From Methylobacterium haplocladii (lineage in GTDB: Bacteria > Pseudomonadota > Alphaproteobacteria > Rhizobiales > Beijerinckiaceae), in NCBI RefSeq assembly GCF_007992175.1, contig NZ_BJZT01000028.1:52657-116656 (forward strand): DNA of 64,000 nucleotides, read 5' to 3'. The translations under genes and the position numbers were made by a program. Of the stretch, positions 45,631 through 54,287 are shown in pieces (the stretch's first letter is position 1; each line of letters opens with the position of its first letter). A model generated the notes under the pieces. The model did not search any database. It saw only the letters and a list, made by a program, of their open reading frames with translations, and had not been told where the DNA came from.

Positions 45631-45695
45631 GCTGCGGCAAGATTACCGCGCTTACCCGACGACCGTCGGTCGTCGCTACCTCGCGAGCGGTATGC

Positions 45696-47018
45696 TCAGT
45701 TCGGCGTCGAGGGCTTGGTGACGTTGGCGGCGCCCTTCTGGATGCCGTGCAGGAAGTCGACGGCGGCGATGAGCTGCTTGTCCTTGGCCGGATCCGGCGG
45801 GATGTAGGCCGACGAACCGCCGCGCTCCTCGACGTCCTTCTGCTTGAGGTGGCCCTTCAGGCCGGCCTCGCCCTTGGTCTCGTCCTTGCCCTTCAGCTCG
45901 TCCGGCACGTCCTGCAGGACCTCCTGATCCGGCTCGATGCCCTTCGCCTGGATCGAGCGGCCCGACGGCGTGTAGTAGCGCGCCGTGGTCAGGCGCAGCG
46001 CGCCCTGTCCGCCGAGCGGGATGATCGACTGCACGGAGCCCTTGCCGAAGGAGCGCGTGCCCATGATGGTCGCGCGCTTGTGATCCTGCAGGGCGCCGGC
46101 GACGATCTCGGAGGCCGAGGCAGCGCCGCCGTTCACGAGCACCACGATCGGCTTGCCCTTGGCGAGGTCGCCGACCTTGGCCGAGAAGCGCTGGGTCTCG
46201 TCCGGGTTGCGGCCGCGGGTGGAAACGATCTCGCCGCGGTCGAGGAACGCGTCCGACACCATCACGGCCTGATCGAGCAGGCCGCCCGGGTTGTTGCGCA
46301 GGTCGAGCACGTAGCCCTTGAGCTTGTCGTTGCCGATGTCGGTCTGAAGCTTGTCGATCGCGGTCTTGAGGCCGTCGAAGGTCTGTTCGTTGAACTGGGT
46401 CAGCCGGACGTAGCCGACGTCGTTCGACTCGACCTTCGAGCGCACGGGCCGGATCTTGATGATGTCGCGGTTCAGCGTGACGTCGAGGGGCTCCTTGGCC
46501 TCCTTGCGGGAGATCTTGAGCTTCACCGGCGAGTTCACGGGGCCGCGCATCTTGTCGACGGCCTGGTTCAGGGTCAGGCCCTGGACCTGATCCTCGTCGA
46601 TCTGGGTGATGATGTCGTTGGCGAGCAGCCCGGCCTTCGAGGCGGGGGTGTCGTCGATGGGCGAGACGACCTTGATCAGGCCGTCCTCCATGGTGACCTC
46701 GATGCCGAGACCGCCGAACTCACCGCGCGTGGTGGTCTGCATGTCGCGGAACGCCTTGGCGTCCATGTAGCTCGAATGCGGATCGAGGGCGGTCAGCATG
46801 CCGTTGACCGCCGTCTCGATCAGCTTCGATTCCTCGGGCTTCTCGACGTAGTCGGTGCGGACCTTCTCGAACACGTCGCCGAACAGGCTCAGCTGCCGGT
46901 AGGTCTCGGCGGAGGCCGCCACCGCGCTCGTACCCGAAAGCAATTGGGTATGGGTCGATACCGCGGACACGCCGACGCCGAGGAACGCGCCGACCAGGAC
47001 GAGGGACACCTTGCGCAT
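45696..47018 (-). CDS. ctpA: C-terminal processing peptidase (S41 family)
   Basis: A 440-residue periplasmic serine protease. The signal peptide spans MRKVSLVLVGAFLGVGVSAV. A PDZ domain (FGGLGIEVTMEDGLIKVVSP) precedes the tail-specific protease core: GYVLDLRNNPGGLL, VVLVNGGAASASEIVAG (nucleophile Ser) and GTRSFGKGSVQ (base Lys). It degrades or trims envelope proteins such as peptidoglycan hydrolases. Its ATG overlaps the stop of the envC-like gene by one base (TAATG), so the two are coupled, consistent with joint control of cell-wall hydrolysis. Confidence 0.96.
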   Translation of the reverse strand: MRKVSLVLVGAFLGVGVSAVSTHTQLLSGTSAVAASAETYRQLSLFGDVFEKVRTDYVEKPEESKLIETAVNGMLTALDPHSSYMDAKAFRDMQTTTRGEFGGLGIEVTMEDGLIKVVSPIDDTPASKAGLLANDIITQIDEDQVQGLTLNQAVDKMRGPVNSPVKLKISRKEAKEPLDVTLNRDIIKIRPVRSKVESNDVGYVRLTQFNEQTFDGLKTAIDKLQTDIGNDKLKGYVLDLRNNPGGLLDQAVMVSDAFLDRGEIVSTRGRNPDETQRFSAKVGDLAKGKPIVVLVNGGAASASEIVAGALQDHKRATIMGTRSFGKGSVQSIIPLGGQGALRLTTARYYTPSGRSIQAKGIEPDQEVLQDVPDELKGKDETKGEAGLKGHLKQKDVEERGGSSAYIPPDPAKDKQLIAAVDFLHGIQKGAANVTKPSTPN

Positions 47019-48370
47019 TATCCGCGAACCTTCTCGCTGGGGCTTCTGGCCCACCAAGGCTCCGGATCGATGGAGCCGCCGTCTTTTCTGAACTCGACGT
47101 ACAGGACTGGGTCGCCCCGATCATCGTCTTTCGATGACGCAGTTTGCGACGTATTTACGACCGAAGCGCCCGTGCCGCCCTCGCCCATGGCAGCGACCGG
47201 CTCTCCTGCGAGCACGAACTGACCCACCTCGACGTCGATCCGATCCATGCCTGCGAGCAGCAGATAGTAGCCGTCGCCCGCGTTGATGATCAAGAGTCGC
47301 CCGTAGGAGCGGAACGGTCCAGCATACGACACCCAGCCATCCGCCGGCGATGATACGCTGGCCTTCGGCCGCGTCATATACGACACGCCGCGCATGGTGC
47401 CGCCGTTGCCGTCGGGCTGGTTGAAGCCGCGCATCAGGTTGCCGCTGACCGGCCTCGGCACCTCGCCGCGCGTATCGGCGAACTTCATCTTCGGCGCGAG
47501 CCGGGCGGGATCGCGAAAACCCGCGGCGGCGAAACGCTCCTGCGTCGCCTTGGCCTCGCGCTCCTCGGCGGCCTTGGCCTCCGCGGCGGCGCGGCGGGCG
47601 GAGGCCACCTCGCCCTCCATGCGGTCGACGAGTTCCTTGAGGGTCTTGGCCTGCGTGCCCAGCTCGGCCGTGCGCTGACGCTCCGTGGCGAGGTTGCCCT
47701 CGACCTCGGCCATGCGCTTGCGGCGGGCTTCCACCAGGGCGTCGAGGCGCTGCTTCTCCTTGGCCCAGCCGCCGAGATCGGTCTTCAAACTTTCGCGATC
47801 GGCAGCGATCAGGCCGCGCACGCGGACCAGTTCGGTGAGATCGGCGGCGAGCGTCTCCGCCTCGCCGCGCAGTTCCGGTACCACCGCGCCGAGCATCATC
47901 GAGGTGCGGATCACCGCGAGCACGTCCTCCGGACGCACCAGGACCGCCGGCGGCGGCCGACGGCCCATGCGCTGCAGCGCAGCCAGGATCTCGGCGATCA
48001 CGCTGCGGCGCGCATCCAGCGACTTGCGGATCGCGCCCTCGCTGTCGCCGAGCGTCTTGAGGCGCTCTTCCAGCCGGCTCAGCCGGTCCTCGGTCGCCTG
48101 GGCCTGACGTGCGGCGTCGAGCAGCGCGAGGTTCAGCTTCGCCCGGTCGCTACCGATCGCCGCGACTTCGGTCTCCAGGCTGGTGCGGTTGGCCGCGCTG
48201 GCATTCAGCGCGTTCTGGATCTGCTTGAGGCTCTCGGCGCGCCGGTTCTTCTCGTCGGTCGTGCGCTGGATCGCCTCGGCGTCCTTCAGCTCTTCGGCAT
48301 GCGAAGATACGGCCAGCCCCAGGAAGGCGACCGTCCATAACCCCGCGATCCGGCACGCCCGTCGCTGCAT
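47018..48370 (-). CDS. envC: EnvC-like murein hydrolase activator, degenerate LytM domain
   Basis: A 450-residue exported protein: signal peptide (to SSHA near residue 25), long coiled-coil regions (residues 30-310 with heptad-like Ala/Leu/Arg/Glu), and a C-terminal LytM/M23 domain from about 325. The zinc ligands of active M23 peptidases are missing: the HxGxD position reads MRGVSYM and the HxH position reads VLYVEF. That is the state of E. coli EnvC, which activates amidases without cutting peptidoglycan itself. It is followed by ctpA with a one-base overlap. An in-frame extension upstream to 48697 is not credible. Confidence 0.9.
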   Translation of the reverse strand: MQRRACRIAGLWTVAFLGLAVSSHAEELKDAEAIQRTTDEKNRRAESLKQIQNALNASAANRTSLETEVAAIGSDRAKLNLALLDAARQAQATEDRLSRLEERLKTLGDSEGAIRKSLDARRSVIAEILAALQRMGRRPPPAVLVRPEDVLAVIRTSMMLGAVVPELRGEAETLAADLTELVRVRGLIAADRESLKTDLGGWAKEKQRLDALVEARRKRMAEVEGNLATERQRTAELGTQAKTLKELVDRMEGEVASARRAAAEAKAAEEREAKATQERFAAAGFRDPARLAPKMKFADTRGEVPRPVSGNLMRGFNQPDGNGGTMRGVSYMTRPKASVSSPADGWVSYAGPFRSYGRLLIINAGDGYYLLLAGMDRIDVEVGQFVLAGEPVAAMGEGGTGASVVNTSQTASSKDDDRGDPVLYVEFRKDGGSIDPEPWWARSPSEKVRG

Positions 48371-48395
48371 CGTCGTCGCCAGCCGCCTTCGAAGA

Positions 48396-48887
48396 TCAAG
48401 CCTCACCGCGATGATACGGATGGCCCGCCAGGATGGTGAGCGTCCGGTAGGCCTGCTCCCAAACGAGCACGCGCACCAGACCATGCGGTAATGTCGCGGC
48501 GCCGAAGGCAAGAATAAGGTCGGCTCGGCGTCGTAGGCTGCCGTCAAGCCCATCCGCTCCACCGATGGCGATGACGAGGGCTGGACGTGCGGCATCCCGC
48601 CACAGGCCGACTCGCTCGGCGATCGTCTCGCTGGCGAGATCCGAGCGGCCGCGCTCGTCGTAGGCGATGAGCGCCGCGTTGGCCGGGACCTGCGCAAGGA
48701 TGGCCTGCGCCTCCTCGGCCTGCCGGTCCGGCGCCCGTCGAGCGCGGCTTTCGGGGATTTCGAACAGGTCGCAGGCGGGAAAGCCGAGTCCCCGGCCGAG
48801 GGCGATGGCGCGCTCCTGATAGCGCGCGGCGAGATCGCGCTCGGGGCCGTTCTTCATGCGTCCGACGGCGACGATGCAAAGGCGCAC
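48396..48887 (-). CDS. rlmH: 23S rRNA (pseudouridine1915-N3)-methyltransferase
   Basis: A 163-residue SPOUT methyltransferase starting MRLCIVAVGRMKNGPERDLA. LIAYDERGRSDLASETIAE, IAIGGADGLDGSL (the GGxxG SAM knot) and RVLVWEQAYRTLTILAGHPY HR are its signatures. It methylates pseudouridine 1915 in helix 69. It precedes the envC-like gene by 25 bp in the usual alphaproteobacterial order. It borders the low-GC island on its 5' side. Confidence 0.95.
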   Translation of the reverse strand: MRLCIVAVGRMKNGPERDLAARYQERAIALGRGLGFPACDLFEIPESRARRAPDRQAEEAQAILAQVPANAALIAYDERGRSDLASETIAERVGLWRDAARPALVIAIGGADGLDGSLRRRADLILAFGAATLPHGLVRVLVWEQAYRTLTILAGHPYHRGEA

Positions 48888-49029
48888 GGGCGCTAGGCTC
48901 CTGAGGTGTCGAGCGGGGCGGCAGGCACTATCTTGCGAGGGATCGATCTCAGGGACGACCGCATCTTGGTCGTGATCTCGTCAATCGGCGATCGTCATTC
49001 GGGCCAACGCGTCACGGTTGCTGGTTCGC

Positions 49030-49956
49030 ATGGTCCCTGTCATCGCTGAAACGATGCAGCACGACGTTTTCATCAGTTACTCCAGCAAGGACAAGCCGGC
49101 AGCCGATGCCGCGTGCAACGTTCTGGAGCGCAACGGCATACGGTGCTGGATTGCGCCACGCGATATCGTTGGCGGCAAATCATGGGCCGAGGCAATCGTC
49201 GCTGCGATCAAGTCCAGTAAAGTCCTTCTTCTGGTTTTTTCCAAGCAATCGAACAAGTCGCAACAGGTTGCCCGAGAGGTCGAGCGAGCGATCAGCGCCG
49301 GGATTCCCGTCATCCCTTTTCGAATAGAGGACGTGGTTCCCAGCGAATCGATGGAGTATTATCTTAGTACGCCGCATTGGCTCAATGCATTTCCTCCGCC
49401 GATGGAGCAGCACTTCGAGCAGTTGACGCTCACGGTAAAAAACTTACTCGGTGAGCCGGTCGGCGGCGGTCCGTCAATTCGGCCCGACCCACCTGAAGGA
49501 GCGGATCCGTCAATCTGGAAGCGCCCCGGTCTGTTGTGGGGCCTGGGTGGTCTTGCCGTCGCTGGCGCGCTGACCGTCGCAGCGATCGTGTCCGTGCCGG
49601 CGCTCCGACCGGCAGTCTGCGACATGGCTGCCCAAAACGCCGAAACGGACGCCACGCGCGTCAACGCCTTCCGCTATATCGCCGCCGAATCGTCCGACCC
49701 GGCGGCAAACATTCGCGATTGGACCCGTCCCGAGGACAACCTTTGGGTGGAGCGATCACCGAAGTCCGTCGCCTATTTTCGAACCGTCGGCAGGGTCCAT
49801 GTCGGCCGCTGCGATGGAACCGTCGTGTCCAAGGAGGAGGAGCCGAAGCTGGAGTTGCTCATCTCCGACAAAGACTGTGAAGCGCGAAAGTTGATGTTTC
49901 GCAGGCGTCCAAGTTGCGACTGGAATTTCCTGCCGCCGATGGAACAAGTCGAATGA
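49030..49956 (+). CDS. TIR-domain protein with transmembrane segment and C-terminal Cys domain
   Basis: A 308-residue protein. Residues 10-140 are a TIR domain: HDVFISYSSKDKPAADAACN, RCWIAPRDIVGGKSWAEAIV, SKVLLLVFSKQSN and EVERAISAGIPVIPFRIEDV. One membrane helix follows at about 165-188 (LLWGLGGLAVAGALTVAAIV). The C-terminal 115 residues, probably periplasmic, contain four cysteines. Such TIRs may be NADases or scaffolds; the candidate acidic residue is in AREVERA. Base composition is low: 27/60 and 30/60 G+C in two lines counted. The start is uncertain (ATG 49030, ATG 49054 or TTG 49018). No known anti-phage partner is adjacent. Confidence 0.88.
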   Translation: MVPVIAETMQHDVFISYSSKDKPAADAACNVLERNGIRCWIAPRDIVGGKSWAEAIVAAIKSSKVLLLVFSKQSNKSQQVAREVERAISAGIPVIPFRIEDVVPSESMEYYLSTPHWLNAFPPPMEQHFEQLTLTVKNLLGEPVGGGPSIRPDPPEGADPSIWKRPGLLWGLGGLAVAGALTVAAIVSVPALRPAVCDMAAQNAETDATRVNAFRYIAAESSDPAANIRDWTRPEDNLWVERSPKSVAYFRTVGRVHVGRCDGTVVSKEEEPKLELLISDKDCEARKLMFRRRPSCDWNFLPPMEQVE

Positions 49957-49966
49957 GGCCGCCAAC

Positions 49967-50425
49967 CTACCGTATGACCTTATAGGTGTTGCATAACTTC
50001 CCGGCCGCTGAAATCTGGTCTTCCAGCGTAAGCCGCAGTTTTTCTACGAGATTGTTCTTCGCGAAATAGGGGTCGTCGCAAGGCTTCTGGTTGGCCGTCT
50101 TCAAGGTCCGATTGTAGATGACGCGATAAAATGCGGTCACCTTCGTGACCGTTTTCGGATCGACGCAACTGCGTACCGTGTCGACGAACCGTGTGTCGAA
50201 CTTCGTCTCGATGCCGCACAGGTGGAGGATCGCCGCATATCCCGCGTAGCGGTCGACGCGCTCCCACAATTGCTTCCTTTGAGACTCCGAGAGGTCGTCG
50301 AGACCGAGGTTCAATTGCTGCGCCGGCGCCGGAGCCGTAGCGGATAAGAGGGTGAATGCGAAGAGTAGGACCCGGATCGACCAGACCCGGCCATGACGTC
50401 CGATCGACTGCAATCCCGGAGCCAT
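49967..50425 (-). CDS. Small exported protein with four cysteines, hypothetical
   Basis: A 152-residue protein. The signal peptide includes RVLLFAFTLLSATAPAPAQQ, cleaved near APA. The mature part is helical and has four cysteines: LHLCGIETKF, VRSCVDPKTV, QKPCDDPYFA and GKLCNTYKVI. I do not recognise the family. It is 6 bp downstream of the kappa-type isomerase, same strand, and converges with the TIR gene at a distance of 10 bp. One counted line is 31/60 G+C, like the TIR gene and unlike the isomerase side, suggesting common origin with the TIR gene. Confidence 0.68.
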   Translation of the reverse strand: MAPGLQSIGRHGRVWSIRVLLFAFTLLSATAPAPAQQLNLGLDDLSESQRKQLWERVDRYAGYAAILHLCGIETKFDTRFVDTVRSCVDPKTVTKVTAFYRVIYNRTLKTANQKPCDDPYFAKNNLVEKLRLTLEDQISAAGKLCNTYKVIR

Positions 50426-50431
50426 CGGCGA

Positions 50432-51058
50432 CTACCGCATCCCGCCCGGCCGGTTGCCCGCCGCCCAGTCGAGTGCCTGCTCCAACCGGTCGTTCCCCCA
50501 AAACAGTTCGCCATCCTCGGTCAGAAAGCTCGGCGCGCCGAAAATACCGCGCGAGCGCGCCTCCTCGCCGGCGAGCTTGAGACGGCCCTTGCTGGATTCT
50601 GAGGAGGCCGCCTTGAGAATGGCCGTTCCGTCGAGGCCGAGCTTATCGAGGATCGCGACGACCGCGTGCGGCTCGGCGATGGAGCCGCCTCTCGCAAATT
50701 CCGTCTCGAACACGGCCTTGGTGAACGGCACCAGCCAGTCCTGTTCGGCCCCGTAGATCGCGGCGCGGGTGGCGCTCAGCGAATTCTGCGGGAATGGGTT
50801 CGGCCGGGTGACCGGCGGCATCCCATAGCGTGCGGCCTCTCGGTCGAGATCGCGCCACATGTTGCGGCCCTTGATGGGAAAGATGTTGAACGGCGAGTTC
50901 GTCCAGCCTTGTGCCGCGAAGATCGGCCCGAGCAGGAACGGCCGCCAACGTATGTCGACCCCCGCGGCCTCGGCCAGCGCCTCGACCCGCATGGCGGCGA
51001 GATAGGAATAGGTGGAAGCGAACTCGTACCAGAATTCGAGGGTCGGCCGTCGCGCCAT
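50432..51058 (-). CDS. 2-hydroxychromene-2-carboxylate isomerase (kappa GST/DsbA family)
   Basis: A 208-residue thioredoxin-fold protein. LEFWYEFASTYSYLAAMRVE has the active-site Ser in the FAS-S-Y type motif, RWRPFLLGPIFAAQGW and GIFGAPSFLTEDGELFWGND are family signatures. The family isomerises 2-hydroxychromene-2-carboxylate in naphthalene breakdown or acts as a glutathione-dependent enzyme in other bacteria. The natural substrate here is unknown. It is divergent from argG across 202 bp. Confidence 0.9.
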   Translation of the reverse strand: MARRPTLEFWYEFASTYSYLAAMRVEALAEAAGVDIRWRPFLLGPIFAAQGWTNSPFNIFPIKGRNMWRDLDREAARYGMPPVTRPNPFPQNSLSATRAAIYGAEQDWLVPFTKAVFETEFARGGSIAEPHAVVAILDKLGLDGTAILKAASSESSKGRLKLAGEEARSRGIFGAPSFLTEDGELFWGNDRLEQALDWAAGNRPGGMR

Positions 51059-51260
51059 TCGTCGAATCTCCGGGGAGTCGGGTGTCTACGTAGTGTCTTG
51101 CGCGAGCGTGGCTGCCGCAAGGCCGTTTTGCGTCGCGGATCGCGCAACGAACAGGCCATCGAGCACGGGCAGGAACGCCGCGCGGCGGCCATGGTTGCGC
51201 CGCTCGCGGCTCCGCTGTTAAGCCGCCAGCTTCCGGCCGCCCGATGCGATTGTCTCCGCC

Positions 51261-52508
51261 ATGACCGACGCCAACCCTGCCTCCTCCCCCGTGAAGAAGG
51301 TCGTGCTCGCCTATTCCGGCGGCCTCGACACCTCGATCATTCTGAAGTGGCTGCAGACCACCTATGGCTGCGAGGTCGTGACCTTCACGGCCGATCTCGG
51401 CCAGGGCGAGGAGCTCGAGCCGGCGCGCAAGAAGGCCGAGCTGCTCGGCATCAAACCGGAAAACATCTTTATCGAGGACCTGCGCGAGGAATTCGTGCGG
51501 GACTACGTGTTTCCGATGTTCCGCGCCAACGCGGTCTACGAGGGCGTCTATCTCCTCGGCACCTCGATCGCCCGGCCGCTGATCGCCAAGAAGCAAATCG
51601 AGATCGCCGAGCGGGTCGGCGCCGACGCCGTCTGTCACGGCGCCACCGGCAAGGGCAACGATCAGGTCCGGTTCGAGCTCGGCTATTACGCGCTGAAGCC
51701 CGACGTCACGGTGATCGCCCCCTGGCGCGAATGGGATCTGAAATCACGCGAACAGCTCATCGCTTTCGCCGAGCAGCACCAGATCCCGATCGCCAAGGAC
51801 AAGCGTGGCGAGAGCCCGTTCTCGGTGGACGCCAACCTCCTGCACGCCTCCTCGGAAGGCAAGGTGCTGGAGGATCCGGCCGACGAGGTGCCGGACTACG
51901 TCTTCTCTCGCACGATCTCGCCGGAAGAAGCGCCCGATACGCCCACCATCACCACCATCGGCTTCGAGAAGGGCGATGCGGTTTCGATCGACGGCGAGGC
52001 GCTGTCGCCGGCCTCGCTGCTGGCGAAGCTCAACCAGCTCGGCCACGACAACGGCATCGGCCGGCTCGATCTCGTCGAGAACCGCTTCGTCGGCATGAAG
52101 AGCCGCGGCATGTACGAGACGCCGGGCGGCACCATCCTGCTGCCGGCCCACCGCGCCATCGAGTCGATCACGCTGGACCGGGGTGCGGCGCACCTCAAGG
52201 ACCAGATCATGCCGCAATATGCGGAGCTGATCTATAACGGCTTCTGGTTCTCGCCCGAGCGCGAGATGCTGCAGGCGCTGATCGACAAGAGCCAGGAGAA
52301 GGTCAGCGGCGAGGTCCGGCTGAAGCTCTACAAGGGCGGAGTCCACGTCATCGGCCGCACCAGCCCGCATTCGCTCTACGACCAAGACCTCGTCACGTTC
52401 GAGGAGGGCGCCGTCGCCTACGACCACCGCGACGCGGCCGGCTTCATCAAGCTCAATGCCCTGCGGCTGCGCACCCTCGCCCAGCGCAAGAAGCGCGACG
52501 ACGCCTGA
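51261..52508 (+). CDS. argG: Argininosuccinate synthase
   Basis: A 415-residue ArgG joining citrulline and aspartate with ATP in arginine synthesis. [19 protein letters not shown] is the PP-loop, followed by [49 protein letters not shown] and [17 protein letters not shown] near the C-terminus. Length fits the family. With argB in the same window it shows two dispersed arginine genes. Start ATG at 51261. Confidence 0.98.
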   Translation: MTDANPASSPVKKVVLAYSGGLDTSIILKWLQTTYGCEVVTFTADLGQGEELEPARKKAELLGIKPENIFIEDLREEFVRDYVFPMFRANAVYEGVYLLGTSIARPLIAKKQIEIAERVGADAVCHGATGKGNDQVRFELGYYALKPDVTVIAPWREWDLKSREQLIAFAEQHQIPIAKDKRGESPFSVDANLLHASSEGKVLEDPADEVPDYVFSRTISPEEAPDTPTITTIGFEKGDAVSIDGEALSPASLLAKLNQLGHDNGIGRLDLVENRFVGMKSRGMYETPGGTILLPAHRAIESITLDRGAAHLKDQIMPQYAELIYNGFWFSPEREMLQALIDKSQEKVSGEVRLKLYKGGVHVIGRTSPHSLYDQDLVTFEEGAVAYDHRDAAGFIKLNALRLRTLAQRKKRDDA

Positions 52509-52518
52509 CGGTGTCCCG

Positions 52519-53604
52519 ATGATCTTCGGCCGGTTTTGGCGTTCGCGGCCCGCCGCGATCGATCCGATGCCGGAGATCGTCGGCAGCTTCACGAGCCTCG
52601 GCAACAACTGCGAGTTCGGTCTCGTCCAGCGCGCCTGCGGCGTCGAGCCCCTCGGCCTGTTCCGGTTCTCGCGAACCGAACTCGCTCTGTTGATCGCGGC
52701 GCTCGACACGGATTTCGAACTGTTCGGAAGCCCGGGTGACCTGGAGATCTATCCCGACGGACAAGGCCGGCCGTCATGCCGGAGCCGGCGCTACGGCTTC
52801 GACTACCTGATCTCCGACCTCCCCGCCGACCAGGACGCTGCCAAATTCCTCAAGCGCGAGACGGCCAAGGTCGGATTTCTCAAGCGCAAGCTGCTCGAAG
52901 ACTTGGGCGAGGACGACCGGATCTTCGTCCGGAAAGCCGCTGCCGACGAGACCGACGACGATGCTCGGAGGCTGCTTCAGTCCTTGCGTCGCCATGGGCG
53001 CAGCACCTTCGTGCACGTGAGGCAAGGGAACGCCGTCACGGCCACCGCCGCAGAAGACGGCCTGATCCGCGCGACGCTGCCGCATCTCGCACCTATCGAG
53101 GCGGCCTACGACATCGACCTGGAATCCTGGCTCGATCTCTGCGCCAGGATCCACCGGCTCGTGCGCAAGGGGCCCGCCGACAGCCTCGCCGCCCCGAAGC
53201 GCATCAACCTTCTGGCCCGCTCCGGCCGGCGCCCTTCGACGGATGTGGTGGAAGCCGGCCGCACGGAGCCGCAGGTCTTCGGAGCCTATCAGGAAGCGGC
53301 GCAGCTCGATCCCTCGACGATCTACACCTACTCGGCCTGGCTCTGGGTACCATCCGACTTCCAGGGCGACCGCATCGGCGCGGCGATCGGCCATTACCGG
53401 CTCGGCTGGCGCGACGCCGACCTCACCCGCCGCGACTGCTGGCAGCGCGTCTGGGTCTCGGCGCGGATTCCCGAGGGCTTTCGCACGCTGATGATGGGAA
53501 TCGTCGTGTCGGGGCCGCCGGGGAGCCGGGTCTGGTCGCGCGATCGCTGGTTGGAGGTGGGATTGGTTCCGGGGGCTGCCGAACCGCCTCGCTGCACGCC
53601 GTGA
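52519..53604 (+). CDS. Conserved hypothetical protein with SLG-x2-C motif
   Basis: A 361-residue protein, no signal peptide. The N-terminal GSFTSLGNNCEFGLVQRACG followed by GLFRFSRTE resembles the opening of DUF1796-type papain-like proteins (S-L-G-x2-C), which would make Cys28-29 a candidate nucleophile, but a matching His is not obvious. FVHVRQGN and a C-terminal jelly-roll-like part (from about residue 250, YTYSAWLWVPSDFQGDRIGA) suggest a carbohydrate-binding end. It starts 10 bp after argG. Function not assigned; such proteins often sit near surface-glycan genes. Confidence 0.7.
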   Translation: MIFGRFWRSRPAAIDPMPEIVGSFTSLGNNCEFGLVQRACGVEPLGLFRFSRTELALLIAALDTDFELFGSPGDLEIYPDGQGRPSCRSRRYGFDYLISDLPADQDAAKFLKRETAKVGFLKRKLLEDLGEDDRIFVRKAAADETDDDARRLLQSLRRHGRSTFVHVRQGNAVTATAAEDGLIRATLPHLAPIEAAYDIDLESWLDLCARIHRLVRKGPADSLAAPKRINLLARSGRRPSTDVVEAGRTEPQVFGAYQEAAQLDPSTIYTYSAWLWVPSDFQGDRIGAAIGHYRLGWRDADLTRRDCWQRVWVSARIPEGFRTLMMGIVVSGPPGSRVWSRDRWLEVGLVPGAAEPPRCTP

Positions 53605-53655
53605 GCTGAAGATAGACGCTTCGGGCTCCTCGTGCTGCGCCACCAAAAACGTGTC

Positions 53656-54228
53656 TCAATCGACCGTTACCCAGCGCCCGCCGGCGGCCTTGAAAAACCC
53701 CGGCCCCAGATCCGCATACCGCAGGAAGATCTGCAAAGCCGGCTGCATCTCGTGGTGCAGGGCCGGCGCTTCCACGGCCGCCCCATAGGGCTGCGCCACA
53801 TCGATCGCCGGCACGTCGCGGGCCGTATCCCACAGCACCGCAAGACGCTGCACCAGCGCGATGTGCTCGGGCGACACGTCGAAGGTGACGTGCTCGGGCG
53901 TCTCGCCGGTGGCCTCGTCGCGAAACACGTCGCCGACATCGCTGGTCGAGAGCTTCGCCAGGGTGTTGTGGTACTGGTAGCGTCCCGGCTTCAGCACGGC
54001 GTTCTGCAGGAACACGGCGAGGGCTTCGCCGAGCGCACGGTGCTCTTCGTCGGCACCGTCGTCGTCGCCGGTGACGTTGAAGATGTCGCCGTCGCGGTCG
54101 GTGCTGCCGTAGGGGGCGTCCGGATGGACGATCGGCGCGCCGGAGCCGGTGCCGTTCCAGGCGACAACCATCCGGCGGAGCAGGGCGATCCGCTCCAGGG
54201 TCAACTCGAAAGTGGGGTCGTCGGCCAT
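53656..54228 (-). CDS. Hypothetical protein with an internal tandem duplication
   Basis: A 190-residue acidic protein made of two similar halves. The first has FELTLERIALLRRMVVAWNG and later APYGST, EEHRALGEALAVFLQNAVL and PGRYQ; the second has FDVSPEHIALVQRLAVLWDT, QPYGAA, LHHEMQPALQIFLRYADLGP and GFFK. Identical or similar residues line up along the two copies, with a linker near residue 105. No signal or membrane segment and no known domain. It has its own spacing: 51 bp from the convergent gene and 59 bp from mtgA. Confidence 0.72.
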   Translation of the reverse strand: MADDPTFELTLERIALLRRMVVAWNGTGSGAPIVHPDAPYGSTDRDGDIFNVTGDDDGADEEHRALGEALAVFLQNAVLKPGRYQYHNTLAKLSTSDVGDVFRDEATGETPEHVTFDVSPEHIALVQRLAVLWDTARDVPAIDVAQPYGAAVEAPALHHEMQPALQIFLRYADLGPGFFKAAGGRWVTVD

Positions 54229-54287
54229 CCGGTTCCGCTCGGGCTTCAGGGTGTTCCGGAGCCACTACAGGATGAACGCGACCGCCG

